A stretch of 64,000 bases of DNA. Source: JABMNT01 sp048262255. Lineage in GTDB: Bacteria; Pseudomonadota; Alphaproteobacteria; Rhodospirillales; Casp-alpha2. This document shows, piece after piece, positions 50,604-60,255 of this stretch (position 1 is the stretch's first letter; each line of letters starts with the position of its first letter). The notes below the pieces were generated by a model, which was given only the letters and a program-made list of their open reading frames with translations, did not search any database and was not told where the DNA came from. The DNA lies in NCBI GenBank assembly GCA_048262255.1, contig JBLXFH010000001.1:434001-498000 (forward strand), in the 5' to 3' direction. Both the position numbers and the translations under genes were made by a program.

Positions 50604-53597
50604 ATGGACAGCGGAGACAGCGACAGCAGGGCACCGGCCGTCTACAGCATCTCTGCCGCGCACCCCTTTGTCGACAGTCTCGCCATGGGCATTCTGGAGC
50701 TCACCGGGCACGACCCGGCGCACCTTGCCGCTGTCCGCGTTTTATTGCCGACCCGACGGGCCTGTCGCTCGCTTCGTGAAGCGTTCCTGCGCCTGAGCGG
50801 TGGCCAGCCGACCCTGCTGCCCCATATGACCCCCATCGGCGACATTGATGAAGAGCAGATTCTGCTGTCCGCTGACGCCAGCCCGGAGGATGTGCTGGGC
50901 GTCAATCCACTGGATATTCCGCCCGCGATCTCCAGTTTACGCCGCCAGCTGCTGCTGTCGCGTATGATCATGGCGAAAGACGATACCGCACCCGACCAGG
51001 CGGTGCGGCTGGCTATTGAGTTGGCCCGCCTGCTCGATCAACTACATACCGAGCGCCTCGATTTTTCGAAATTCGCGAGCCTTGTACCGGACGCCTTTTC
51101 CGAGCACTGGCAGCAAACCCTTAAATTTCTGGAAATCCTGACCCGAGAATGGCCGGCCATTCTGGACGCCGAAGGCACCATTGATCCAGCCGACCGCCGC
51201 AATCGATTGTTGCAGTCTCAGACCCGGCTATGGCGCGACCAGCCACCAAAGGGCCCCGTTATCGCCGCCGGATCAACCGGCAGCATCCCGGCCACCGCCG
51301 ATCTTCTGGCGACCATTGCCCGGCTGCCGGAAGGCCGCGTCGTTTTACCCGGCCTCGACCAGGACCTCTCGGATGAAGCCTGGCAGTCCCTGGAAGCCCA
51401 CCATCCCCAATACGGCCTGTCGCGCCTGCTCGATCATTTGGGTCTGCATCGCCGCGACGTTCAGGAGTGGTCACGCGGACCCATTACCGAAGGCGCGGCG
51501 GCGCGTCTGGCCCTGACCCGCCGCGCCCTGACGCCCGCCCGCGTGAGCGAGACGCAAGCCACGCCAGATGCTGGGCCGGAAACGCTGACCGAGGATTCTT
51601 TTGCTCATATGCGCCTTGCCGTCTGCCCGACGTCGCGCGAAGAGGCGGGCGTAATCGCACTTGCCATTCGTGAAACCCTTGAAACGCCGGAAAAGACCGT
51701 CACCCTGATCACCCCGGACCGGTCTCTGGCCCGGCGCGTCGCCTCGGAACTTCTGCGCTGGCAAATTGAGGTCGATGATTCGGCCGGACAGCCTTTAGGG
51801 TTAACCGCAGCCGGTTCGTTTTTCCGTGCCACTGCGCGCATGGTGGGAGAACGGTTCGCACCGGTTCCCCTGCTCGCCGCTCTTAAGCATCCACTGGCCT
51901 CGGGCGGTCTGGCCCGGTCCCGGTTTCGCGCTTTGGTCCGCCAGTTGGAGGCGACAACTTTGCGCGGGCCGCGTCCGGCGCCCGGCATTGCGGGATTGCG
52001 CCAGGCCCTGGCCGAAAGTCAGGCGCAGGATGAGCCACTGATCGGCCTGCTCAACGGCTTAGAACAGGCGGCGCGCGATATGGATGAGCAGTTGCGCAAA
52101 CCGTCGGTGTCGCTGAATGATCTGGTGCGCGCCCATATCCGGCTGATTGAAGGTCTGGCCGCGACCGATACGGAAGCTGGTGCAGCGCATATCTGGGCCG
52201 GGGATGCTGGCGAAGCGCTGGCTGGATTTGTCGCCGAACTTTTGCAGCATGCCGCCGTGCTTTCCGAGATTTCCCCAAGCACCTATCCGGCCCTGCTGGA
52301 TGGCTTGATGAGCGGACGGGCGGCGCGGCCGCGCTATGGTTTGCATCCACGCGTCTTCATCTGGGGCCTTATGGAAGCCCGCCTGCAGCGCACCGATCTG
52401 GTCATATTGGGCGGCCTGAACGAAGGGACATGGCCGCCGCAGGTGGAGGCCGGCCCGTGGATGAGCCGGCCGATGATGGCACAACTGGGCCTGCCCCAGC
52501 CGGAACGCCAAATCGGCCTGACGGCGCATGATTTTGTGCAGGCGATTTCGGCGCCGCATGTCCTGATGACCCGGGCCGAGCGCGTTGACGGATCACCGAC
52601 GGTACCATCGCGCTGGCTGATGCGCCTCGACAACACGTTGATGGGCGCCGGGTTTGAACAAGGCCTACCCAGGGACCAGACCTATCTCGGCTGGTTCGAG
52701 GCGCTGGATCGTCCCGACGCCGTTACTCCTATTTCACCACCTGCGCCGAGACCTCCTGTCGAGGCCCGGCCCAAGGGCCTGTCGGTCACCCGTATCGAAA
52801 CCTGGATTCGCGATCCCTATTCCATTTACGCCGACCAAATTTTGCGCTTAAGGCCTCTCGATCCGCTGGATGCCGATCCCGGTGCGGCTGACCGGGGGAC
52901 ACTCATCCATGGCATTCTCGAGCAGTTCATGCAGACCTACCCCGATGATCTGCCCGACGATGCGAAGGCCCGGCTGATTACCATTGGCGATCAATATTTT
53001 CACAGTCATATGACGCGTCCCGGAGTGCGGGCTTTCTGGTGGCCCCGGTTCCTGCGTATTGCCGACTGGTTCACCGCTTTTGAGCGCGACCGCCGCCAGA
53101 GCGGCATTCACGCCACCCTGATCGAGAAAACCGGCAACATGACAATTTCCGTCGGCGCTCTCGATTTCAACCTCAGAGCCCAGGCCGACCGTATGGACCG
53201 TCTACCCGGCGGCAGCCTCGCTATTCTGGATTATAAGACCGGCCAGGCACCGACCGCGCCGCAGGTGGAAACCGGCCTTGTCCCACAATTGTCTCTGGAA
53301 GCCGCCATGGCCATGGCGGGCTGCTTTCCCGGTCTCGACAAAACACCGGTTAGTGAGCTCGTTTATTTGCGCCTCACCGGCGGTCGGGTCGCCGGCGAAG
53401 TCAAACGCTTGAAGCTGGATGTGGATGAAGTTGCCGCTAAAGCTGTCGCTGGGCTACGCCGCCGCATTGCCGCCTTCAACAAGCTGGAAACACCCTATCG
53501 CTCACGCCCACGCCCGATGTTCAAAAGCCGCTTCGGCACTTATGACCATCTTGCCCGGGTCCGCGAATGGTCGAGCGCCGATGGAGACGACAGCTGA
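50604..53597 (+). CDS. addB: Double-strand break repair protein AddB
   Basis: 997 aa, the alphaproteobacterial AddB size. The N-terminal inactive-helicase region begins with V-L-L-P-T-R-R-A-C-R. A C-terminal RecB-like nuclease has L-A-I-L-D-Y-K-T-G-Q-A-P. AddAB processes double-strand ends to Chi-like sites for RecA loading. The stop overlaps the addA start (TGATG). Confidence 0.95.
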   Translation: MDSGDSDSRAPAVYSISAAHPFVDSLAMGILELTGHDPAHLAAVRVLLPTRRACRSLREAFLRLSGGQPTLLPHMTPIGDIDEEQILLSADASPEDVLGVNPLDIPPAISSLRRQLLLSRMIMAKDDTAPDQAVRLAIELARLLDQLHTERLDFSKFASLVPDAFSEHWQQTLKFLEILTREWPAILDAEGTIDPADRRNRLLQSQTRLWRDQPPKGPVIAAGSTGSIPATADLLATIARLPEGRVVLPGLDQDLSDEAWQSLEAHHPQYGLSRLLDHLGLHRRDVQEWSRGPITEGAAARLALTRRALTPARVSETQATPDAGPETLTEDSFAHMRLAVCPTSREEAGVIALAIRETLETPEKTVTLITPDRSLARRVASELLRWQIEVDDSAGQPLGLTAAGSFFRATARMVGERFAPVPLLAALKHPLASGGLARSRFRALVRQLEATTLRGPRPAPGIAGLRQALAESQAQDEPLIGLLNGLEQAARDMDEQLRKPSVSLNDLVRAHIRLIEGLAATDTEAGAAHIWAGDAGEALAGFVAELLQHAAVLSEISPSTYPALLDGLMSGRAARPRYGLHPRVFIWGLMEARLQRTDLVILGGLNEGTWPPQVEAGPWMSRPMMAQLGLPQPERQIGLTAHDFVQAISAPHVLMTRAERVDGSPTVPSRWLMRLDNTLMGAGFEQGLPRDQTYLGWFEALDRPDAVTPISPPAPRPPVEARPKGLSVTRIETWIRDPYSIYADQILRLRPLDPLDADPGAADRGTLIHGILEQFMQTYPDDLPDDAKARLITIGDQYFHSHMTRPGVRAFWWPRFLRIADWFTAFERDRRQSGIHATLIEKTGNMTISVGALDFNLRAQADRMDRLPGGSLAILDYKTGQAPTAPQVETGLVPQLSLEAAMAMAGCFPGLDKTPVSELVYLRLTGGRVAGEVKRLKLDVDEVAAKAVAGLRRRIAAFNKLETPYRSRPRPMFKSRFGTYDHLARVREWSSADGDDS

Positions 53598-56500
53598 TGG
53601 CCGCCCCCGCCCCGACGCCCGATCAGATTGCCGGTCAGATTATCGCCGCCGATCCGACCCAGTCAGTCTGGGTCGGCGCCAACGCCGGAACCGGCAAGAC
53701 CCGGGTTTTGATCACCCGCATTTTGCGCCTGCTGCTGTCCGGTGTGCCACCGACCAAGATTCTTTGTCTGACCTTCACCAAGGCCGCCGCCGCCGAAATG
53801 GCCAATCGGCTTAGCGTTCAGCTCGGGGCTTGGGCCGTCATGGAGGCGCCGAAGCTTGTTCGGGAACTCACATCACTGACCGGCCATGCCCCGGATGAAG
53901 AGGCCCAGCGTATCGCCCGCCAGCTGTTTGCCGAAACCCTGGATACGCCGGGCGGCCTGAAAATCAGGACCATACATTCCTTTTGTGAATCGCTGCTCGG
54001 GCGCTTTCCCATCGAGGCCGGCGTCGCCCCGCATTTCACGGTTATTGATGAGCGCACTGCCAATGAGCTGCGCCTTGAGGCCCGCGATTATCTGATGCGC
54101 CGCGCCAGCACCGGCAACAATGACATTCAGAAGGCCTTCGACTTTATTGCCGGACTGGTCGATGAAGAAGGGTTTGAGGGCCTGATGCAGGCCATTGATA
54201 GCAACCGCCATCATCTGCAGCATATGCTCAGCCTTCATGGCGGCGCCGAAGGCTTGGCGCTGGCCGTTCGCCAGCGTCTAGGTGTTGCTCCCGACGACAA
54301 TCAGGCATCGCTGATCACCGAACGAACAGGACGCAATGACGCAGCCCTGCTGCGCGCCGCCGATGCTCTGGATCAAGGCTCTGCCAGGGATCAGGAGAAG
54401 GCCGGCGTGATCCGCTCATGGCTTGCCGTCGATCAAGAGGCTGAGGTGTTGGCACTCTATCCCGCCTACAAATCGATTTTTGTAACAAAAACAGGTACAC
54501 CCGCTGCTGAATCCCGGCTAACGACCAAAGCGGTGCGTGAGGTTGATCCCGGCGTCGTCGACATTTTATTAATCGAACAGGCCCGCATTATCGATCTGGA
54601 AAATCGCCTGAAGGGCCTGCGCATTGCCGAAGCGACACAAGCCCTGATCCGGGTTGGTGAAACCCTGATTGGAGCCTATGGCGACATGAAGGCCTATCGC
54701 GCCCTGCTCGATTATGACGATCTGATCCTCAAGGCCCGCGATCTGCTGGGCGATGGCCGTGTCAGCTGGGTCCATTACAAGCTTGATGGCGGCATCGATC
54801 ATATTCTGGTCGATGAAGCCCAGGACACCAGCCCTGAACAATGGGAAGTGATCGCGGCCCTGGCGTCCGAATTTTTCTCCGGCGAAGGGGCGGATATGGA
54901 AGGCCGGGTTTTGGAGCGCACGATTTTTGCCGTGGGCGACCAGAAGCAATCCATTTACAGCTTCCAGGGCGCCGACCCGGCCAAGTTCAGTGAAATGCGG
55001 CACTTTTTTGAAGACCGCGCAAAAGCCGCATCGCGGCGCTGGCAGTCGGTGGAACTGTCACTTTCCTTCCGCTCTGTCTGGACCATTCTCGGTGCCGTTG
55101 ATGCGGTGTTCGCCGGGGATGGAGCGCCCGCCGGATTACAGGTTGAGGACAAACCGATCCGCCACCTCTCATCGCGCGATGGCCAGGCCGGGTTGATCGA
55201 GCTTTGGCCGACCATGACGCCGGACGAGGCGACAAAGGATGATCCCTGGGATGCACCGCTCGACCAGATGTCGCAAAAAAGCCCGCCTGCGCGGCTTGCC
55301 GAGAAAATTGCCGAAACGTTGGCAGGCTGGTTTTCCAACGCGGAACCGCTGGCCTCCACCGGGCGGCCCATTCAACCCGGCGATGTCATGATCTTGCTGC
55401 GCCGCCGCGGCGAATTTGCCGAGGAAATGGTGCGCCAGCTCAAGCAGCGCCGCATCCCCGTGGCTGGCAGCGACCGCATGGTTCTGCTCGACCAGATGGC
55501 AGTTATGGATCTGGTCGCCATTGGGCATTTCGCTTTATTGCCGGAAGATGACCTGAACACGGCCGTTGTTCTCAAGACGCCCTTTATCGGGCTGGATGAT
55601 GACGATCTGTTTGATCTGGCATACGATCGCGCCAAAACGGTAACCCTGTGGCAGCGGTTGCGCGACAAACGTAGCGAGAAACCCGCCTATGAGGCCGCCG
55701 CAAAAACCCTTGAAGCATTGGCCCGCGACGCCGATTACATCCCGCCCTATGAATTTTATGCACAGTTGTTGGGCGAAGGCCGGGGGCGTCATCATCTGCT
55801 CGCCCGTCTCGGTCCCGATGCCGCCGACCCCATCGACGAGTTCATGAGTTTGGCTCTCGCCTTCGAGCGCGACCACCCACCCAGCCTTGAAGGATTTCTG
55901 CACTGGCTGGAAGCCGGCAACACCCAGATCAAACGCGATCTGGAGCAGGGCCATGGCGAAGTGCGGGTGATGACCGTGCATGGTGCCAAGGGCCTGCAGG
56001 CCAACGTGGTTTTTCTGCCCGATACCTGCGTCACACCGGACGCCCGTCAGGACACCCGGCTCTATTGGGACGCATCGGGACCCGAGCCCTTGATGTTTTG
56101 GCCGGTGGTCAAGGACAACGAGGAAACCCTTTGCGGGGAATTGCGCGAACAGGTTCGCCGCGATGCCATAGAGGAATACAGCCGCCTGCTTTATGTCGCC
56201 CTGACCCGCGCCCAGGACCGGGTCTATGTGTGCGGCTGGGAAGGCAAACACGGGCGTAGTGATGGTTGCTGGTACGATCTTGTTGAGCGCGGCCTGCGCC
56301 AGCAAGGAGCCCTGCCTTTAACCATGGATGATGGCCGCGAGGGCCTGCGCCTGGAAAACCCGCAAACGGCCGCCCCCGACAATACGGACCAACGGGCCGG
56401 GAACGACATGTCCGATGCCGCTTTGCCGCACTGGACCCAATCACCACCGCCTGCCGAACCGACGCCACCGTCACCCCTCAATCCGTCGCGCCCCGACAGC

Positions 56501-57049
56501 GACGATCCGCCAATCCGCTCGCCGCTGGGCGATGACGACGGCGCGCGCTTCAAGCGTGGTTTGCTGATCCACCGATTATTGGAATCCCTGCCGGACCTGC
56601 CGCCCAAGACCTGGGCGGCAACAGCGGCGCGCTATCTGGCGCTGGCAACCCACGAGCTGGACGACACCCAGCAAACCGAAATTTGCGCCGAAACCCTGGC
56701 CGTTCTCAACGACCCGCAGCTGGCTGTGCTGTTCGGGCCGCAATCACGCGCCGAGGTGCCGCTGGTCGGCGCTGTTGGCAGCGGTGCGGGCAGCGGCGTT
56801 ATATCGGCGCAAATCGACCGGCTGGTGATCACTGATTCGCGAATCCTCATCGTCGATTACAAAACCAACCGTCCACCGCCTCTTGATGAGGCTGATGTCG
56901 CGCCCCAATATCTCCGTCAGATGGCGCTTTACCGGGCCGCGCTTCGTGGCATCTATCCCACGCTGCCCGTGCAATGCGTGCTGTTATGGACCGATGCACC
57001 GCGCGCCATGTGGCTGAGTGATGCGGCTCTGGCTCCCTATGAGCCTTGA
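53597..57049 (+). CDS. addA: Double-strand break repair helicase-nuclease AddA
   Basis: 1150 aa from ATG 53597, overlapping the addB stop; an earlier start at 53567 is less likely. UvrD-type helicase motifs: Walker A G-A-N-A-G-T-G-K-T, motif Ia C-L-T-F-T-K-A-A-A-A-E-M, motif II V-D-E-A-Q-D-T-S and motif V M-T-V-H-G-A-K-G-L. The C-terminal nuclease motif is I-V-D-Y-K-T-N-R. A Pro-rich linker (about residues 945-980) separates helicase and nuclease. Confidence 0.96.
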   Translation: MAAPAPTPDQIAGQIIAADPTQSVWVGANAGTGKTRVLITRILRLLLSGVPPTKILCLTFTKAAAAEMANRLSVQLGAWAVMEAPKLVRELTSLTGHAPDEEAQRIARQLFAETLDTPGGLKIRTIHSFCESLLGRFPIEAGVAPHFTVIDERTANELRLEARDYLMRRASTGNNDIQKAFDFIAGLVDEEGFEGLMQAIDSNRHHLQHMLSLHGGAEGLALAVRQRLGVAPDDNQASLITERTGRNDAALLRAADALDQGSARDQEKAGVIRSWLAVDQEAEVLALYPAYKSIFVTKTGTPAAESRLTTKAVREVDPGVVDILLIEQARIIDLENRLKGLRIAEATQALIRVGETLIGAYGDMKAYRALLDYDDLILKARDLLGDGRVSWVHYKLDGGIDHILVDEAQDTSPEQWEVIAALASEFFSGEGADMEGRVLERTIFAVGDQKQSIYSFQGADPAKFSEMRHFFEDRAKAASRRWQSVELSLSFRSVWTILGAVDAVFAGDGAPAGLQVEDKPIRHLSSRDGQAGLIELWPTMTPDEATKDDPWDAPLDQMSQKSPPARLAEKIAETLAGWFSNAEPLASTGRPIQPGDVMILLRRRGEFAEEMVRQLKQRRIPVAGSDRMVLLDQMAVMDLVAIGHFALLPEDDLNTAVVLKTPFIGLDDDDLFDLAYDRAKTVTLWQRLRDKRSEKPAYEAAAKTLEALARDADYIPPYEFYAQLLGEGRGRHHLLARLGPDAADPIDEFMSLALAFERDHPPSLEGFLHWLEAGNTQIKRDLEQGHGEVRVMTVHGAKGLQANVVFLPDTCVTPDARQDTRLYWDASGPEPLMFWPVVKDNEETLCGELREQVRRDAIEEYSRLLYVALTRAQDRVYVCGWEGKHGRSDGCWYDLVERGLRQQGALPLTMDDGREGLRLENPQTAAPDNTDQRAGNDMSDAALPHWTQSPPPAEPTPPSPLNPSRPDSDDPPIRSPLGDDDGARFKRGLLIHRLLESLPDLPPKTWAATAARYLALATHELDDTQQTEICAETLAVLNDPQLAVLFGPQSRAEVPLVGAVGSGAGSGVISAQIDRLVITDSRILIVDYKTNRPPPLDEADVAPQYLRQMALYRAALRGIYPTLPVQCVLLWTDAPRAMWLSDAALAPYEP

Positions 57050-57145
57050 CGAAACGAACCCGCGAACCTAAATTTAGGCTTCGGTTGAAGGGTTCTATAT
57101 GTCTTCTTCGACCTCATTTATCTAACCCTTTGATAGGAATACAAA

Positions 57146-57463
57146 ATGTCTATAGAGGTAACGGACGCGTCCTTTGATGCCGATGTCTTGAACGCCAAAG
57201 GACCGGTTGTGGTCGATTTCTGGGCCGAATGGTGCGGCCCCTGCAAACAGATTTCCCCGGCCTTGGAAGAAATGGCTGAGGAAATGGATGGTCGGGTAAC
57301 CATCGTCAAAATCAATATCGACGACAATCCGGGCGTTCCGTCGAAATACGGGGTGCGCGGCATCCCCACCCTGATGCTGTTCAAAGATGGCGAAGTGGCG
57401 GCAACGAAAGTCGGCGCAGCGCCAAAAAGCCAGCTGGTGGATTGGGTCGAATCGGAAATCTAA
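57146..57463 (+). CDS. trxA: Thioredoxin
   Basis: 105 aa with the W-A-E-W-C-G-P-C-K active site and the cis-Pro loop G-I-P-T. AGGA lies upstream. It follows addA as in other alphaproteobacteria. A perfect 12-bp palindrome (CCTAAATTTAGG, 57067-57078) sits in the promoter region; its significance is unknown. Confidence 0.97.
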   Translation: MSIEVTDASFDADVLNAKGPVVVDFWAEWCGPCKQISPALEEMAEEMDGRVTIVKINIDDNPGVPSKYGVRGIPTLMLFKDGEVAATKVGAAPKSQLVDWVESEI

Positions 57464-57490
57464 TTCCGCTTCGCACAAACGCACTTTTGA

Positions 57491-57519
57491 AAAACCCCGC
57501 TCATTCAGCGGGGTTTTTT
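57491..57519. terminator. Terminator between trxA and the cation efflux gene
   Basis: Stem AAAACCCCGC/GCGGGGTTTT with a 7-base loop followed by T. It overlaps the 3' end of the convergent cation-efflux gene and can act in both directions. Confidence 0.8.
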
Positions 57520-58160
57520 GCAGGCGCCGTTTGGCTGTGTTTCAGTTCGCCCACTGCCTGCCTGACAATCGACACCGCTGCCCAGCACGATAGTAACGCT
57601 ATACCACCACCAACCAAAAGATCGGGCCAGGCCGTACCGCTGGCCCAAACCCCGGCACCAGCCGCCACTACGGCAATATTGGCGATGGCGTCATTGCGCG
57701 AACAGAGCCAGACCGAGCGCATGTTGGAATCCCCGGACCGATAGCGATAGAGCAGATAGGCGCACAACAGGTTGGCCGCCAGAGCCAGCAGACCGATGGC
57801 CCCCATCACTTCAGCGACGGGCGGCTCCGTGTCATATGCCCGCTCAACTGTGGTCGCCAGCACCCACAGTCCGAAAACGCCCATGGAAATCCCTTTCGCC
57901 AAACCGGCCCGACTGCGCCAGTGCGCACCCATGCCAAGGACGATGAGCGTCACCGCATAGGTTGCGGCATCGCCAAAAAAATCCAAAGCATCGGCCTGCA
58001 GGGATACCGAGCGGGCCTGCCATCCGGCCAGCAGTTCAACACCGAACATCGCCGCATTGATGGCAAGTGCAATCCACAGGACCCGACGATAACCGCCGCT
58101 TGGCTGGTTTTCCGTCCCCTCATGGTCGTGACAGGCATGGTCATGGCAGGCGAAAGACAT
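57501..58160 (-). CDS. Cation diffusion facilitator family transporter
   Basis: 219 aa from ATG 58160 (GGAAGGA ten bases upstream); ATG 58184 would overlap the ArsR gene. A His-rich N-terminus (H-D-H-A-C-H-D-H) is followed by about six membrane helices, with the paired metal-site motifs Q-A-D-A-L-D-F-F-G-D in helix 2 and S-R-N-D-A-I-A-N in helix 5. The C-terminal cytoplasmic domain of CDF proteins is absent, so this is a short form. It probably exports Zn, Co or Cd under control of the preceding ArsR repressor. Confidence 0.88.
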   Translation of the reverse strand: MSFACHDHACHDHEGTENQPSGGYRRVLWIALAINAAMFGVELLAGWQARSVSLQADALDFFGDAATYAVTLIVLGMGAHWRSRAGLAKGISMGVFGLWVLATTVERAYDTEPPVAEVMGAIGLLALAANLLCAYLLYRYRSGDSNMRSVWLCSRNDAIANIAVVAAGAGVWASGTAWPDLLVGGGIALLSCWAAVSIVRQAVGELKHSQTAPAKNPAE

Positions 58161-58161
58161 C

Positions 58162-58491
58162 TCAGGCGTTTCCTTCCGTGTCATGGGAATGCATCGGCGG
58201 CTCGCGCATGTGCTCGATCATATCATGCAGAATCTGGCGGATGTGGTGATCGGCGGCCACATAGAAGACCTGCCGCCCGCGCCGTTCGGAACGAACCAGC
58301 CGGGCTGCTTTCAAAAGCCGCAGATGATGGCTGACCAGCGATGCCGACGCCCCGGCGATCTCCGCAATCTCACCGGCGCTCCGCATCTCTTCAAGGCAGG
58401 AATAGACAATTTTCAAACGCGTTGGATCGCCCAGTAAATGGAACATATCGGCGACGGCCGCAATCTGATGTTCGTCGGGCTGGTTGGTCAT
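58162..58491 (-). CDS. ArsR/SmtB-family metal-responsive repressor
   Basis: 109 aa winged helix. Recognition helix S-A-S-L-V-S-H-H-L-R-L-L. The alpha-5 metal motif has D-H-H-x7-D-x3-H, as in CzrA/NmtR-type sensors, and the tail is His-containing. There is no Cys pair of the ArsR type. It is transcribed with the cation efflux gene and preceded by a 42-bp nested palindrome that fits the SmtB operator. Confidence 0.9.
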   Translation of the reverse strand: MTNQPDEHQIAAVADMFHLLGDPTRLKIVYSCLEEMRSAGEIAEIAGASASLVSHHLRLLKAARLVRSERRGRQVFYVAADHHIRQILHDMIEHMREPPMHSHDTEGNA

Positions 58492-58497
58492 AGTCTG

Positions 58498-58539
58498 TAG
58501 ATAACAATAATTGAATAACTGTTCAAGTGTTGTTATCTA
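58498..58539. promoter_or_regulatory. ArsR/SmtB-type operator, nested palindrome
   Basis: An outer perfect 10-bp inverted repeat (TAGATAACAA/TTGTTATCTA) and an inner TTGAA-N6-TTCAA (58511-58526) share one centre at 58518.5. The inner part matches the SmtB/ArsR T-G-A-A...T-T-C-A operator. It lies directly upstream of the repressor gene and touches the stop codon of the acetyltransferase gene. Confidence 0.7.
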
Positions 58540-59022
58540 GAAAATTCCAGTCAGATCTTTTTCATAAACCTCAATCGGGCCTGCTGCGGTGCCGGGGTCG
58601 TCGAGCAGGGCCCAGCCGTTTTCCAGCATGGCGCTGGAGACACCGCGGGCGTTCACATAAAGCCGCTTGTAGCCAAGCCGGGCGGCGTCTTTTTCGATGG
58701 CGTCGACAAGGGCGACGCGGATACCCTGACCGCGGTAGCGTTCGGGGACAAACATGGTACTCAGCCAGGGCGTCAGGTGGCGATGCGTTTCAACGGAGCG
58801 GGCTTTAAGCGCCGCCGTTCCCAAGACTTCACGGTCTTCATCGATGGCGACCAAGGCCAGCGGTATGCTGTCGATGTTGCAGCAATCGTTGAGATCGCGC
58901 TCGGCATCGCCGGGACCCTGACGACCGTAATAGGGTTCCCACTCCTCAATCAACAGCGGTGCCAGAGGTACAACCAGATCCCGGGCATTTGCCAGATAGA
59001 TAATCTCGAACGCAAGCGACAC
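58537..59022 (-). CDS. GNAT family N-acetyltransferase
   Basis: 161 aa, GTG start. GNAT motif A is M-F-V-P-E-R-Y-R-G-Q-G-I-R-V-A-L (R-x-x-G-x-G/I acetyl-CoA loop). Substrate unknown. Confidence 0.85.
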   Translation of the reverse strand: MSLAFEIIYLANARDLVVPLAPLLIEEWEPYYGRQGPGDAERDLNDCCNIDSIPLALVAIDEDREVLGTAALKARSVETHRHLTPWLSTMFVPERYRGQGIRVALVDAIEKDAARLGYKRLYVNARGVSSAMLENGWALLDDPGTAAGPIEVYEKDLTGIF

Positions 59023-59104
59023 TTATGCACCCATGGCGTTTGTCTAAAGGGTCGGAATTCTATCCATGTTTATTGGCTCTGCGCCAGACCAAATGACACA
59101 AATT

Positions 59105-60253
59105 TTACAGTTTTCGGCGGGCCACCCGATAGACCATCGCCGATGACATCAGCAGCGCCGCCACGGCCGTCATGGATGACGGCAGAAAGCTGCCCGTCAT
59201 GTCATAGAGGGATCCCGCGTAGGTCGGCCCGATGATCTGGCCGAAACCGAAAGACGCGGTCATCAGGCCCACCACCTGACGCGGGTCGCCTGTTGTGAAC
59301 ATGCGGCTGCCGACCAGCCCCAGCGCCGTCAACGCGATAAAGGTGCCGCCCAGCAAGGCCCCGGCAAGAATAAGCGAAGCCGGCGACACCCAGAGAACAC
59401 TGGCGCAAACACCAATGGCCTCAGCCAGACAGGCCAGCGCATAGGTTTTCAGAATGCCATAACGGCGGCTGATCCACATCCACACGGCAACCGACGGCGC
59501 CCCGGCCAATCCAACCACCAACCAGATCACCGGCTCCAGCTGGCGCGCATTGTCGGCTTCGCGGACAATAGTCATCAGGAAGGTCGCGGTGATGATGTAA
59601 CCAAAGCCGAACAGACCGTAGGCGAAAATCAGCTGGAACAGGCCCGGTTGGAAGGCGCCCTTCGGTTTGGCGTCACCGTCTCCCGATTGTTCGGGCACAA
59701 GCAACCAGACCAGAATCGCCGCCACCAGCGACGCCATCCCCCCGCCGAACCACTGACCACGCCAGTCAAGGCCGTTAAGAACCGCCCCGCTAACGATCAG
59801 CGCCGAGAGGACAATGCCAACCCCAACGCCGCCGAAATGCACAGCCGACAGCCCACTGCGACCCGCCGCCTGCAAGCGCTCGACGACCAGCGCCGAGGCG
59901 TAGACAAAGGCGAATGCGCTGGCCAGCCCGCCGACAAAACGCAGCCCCATGAACAGGCCGATATCCGTGACCATACCGATGGCGGCGGTGGTCGCCGCCC
60001 CCGTCAACAAAGCGCCCATCATCCACAGACGGCGCGAGCCGGTCAGTTTTGGTGACGAAGCGGCCAACGCGCCCAGCATATAACCGGCATAGTTGGCCGA
60101 AGCGATCCAGCCGGCCTGGCCTTTGCTCAGGCCCAGCGCCTCAATCATGAACGGCAGGATGGGGGTATAGATGAACCGGCCAAGCCCCACCGCCACCGCC
60201 AGCGCCAGCATGCCGCCGATGGCAAGGGACAAGTGGTGGCGCCCAACTGTCAT
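59105..60253 (-). CDS. YbfB/YjiJ-family MFS transporter
   Basis: 382 aa with about twelve membrane helices. The N-terminal G-L-G-R-F-I-Y-T-P-I-L-P motif is characteristic of the YbfB/YjiJ group. It is the second of two consecutive exporter-type genes (the DMT gene ends 2 bases upstream). Substrate unknown. Confidence 0.87.
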   Translation of the reverse strand: MTVGRHHLSLAIGGMLALAVAVGLGRFIYTPILPFMIEALGLSKGQAGWIASANYAGYMLGALAASSPKLTGSRRLWMMGALLTGAATTAAIGMVTDIGLFMGLRFVGGLASAFAFVYASALVVERLQAAGRSGLSAVHFGGVGVGIVLSALIVSGAVLNGLDWRGQWFGGGMASLVAAILVWLLVPEQSGDGDAKPKGAFQPGLFQLIFAYGLFGFGYIITATFLMTIVREADNARQLEPVIWLVVGLAGAPSVAVWMWISRRYGILKTYALACLAEAIGVCASVLWVSPASLILAGALLGGTFIALTALGLVGSRMFTTGDPRQVVGLMTASFGFGQIIGPTYAGSLYDMTGSFLPSSMTAVAALLMSSAMVYRVARRKL

Positions 60254-60255
60254 GA

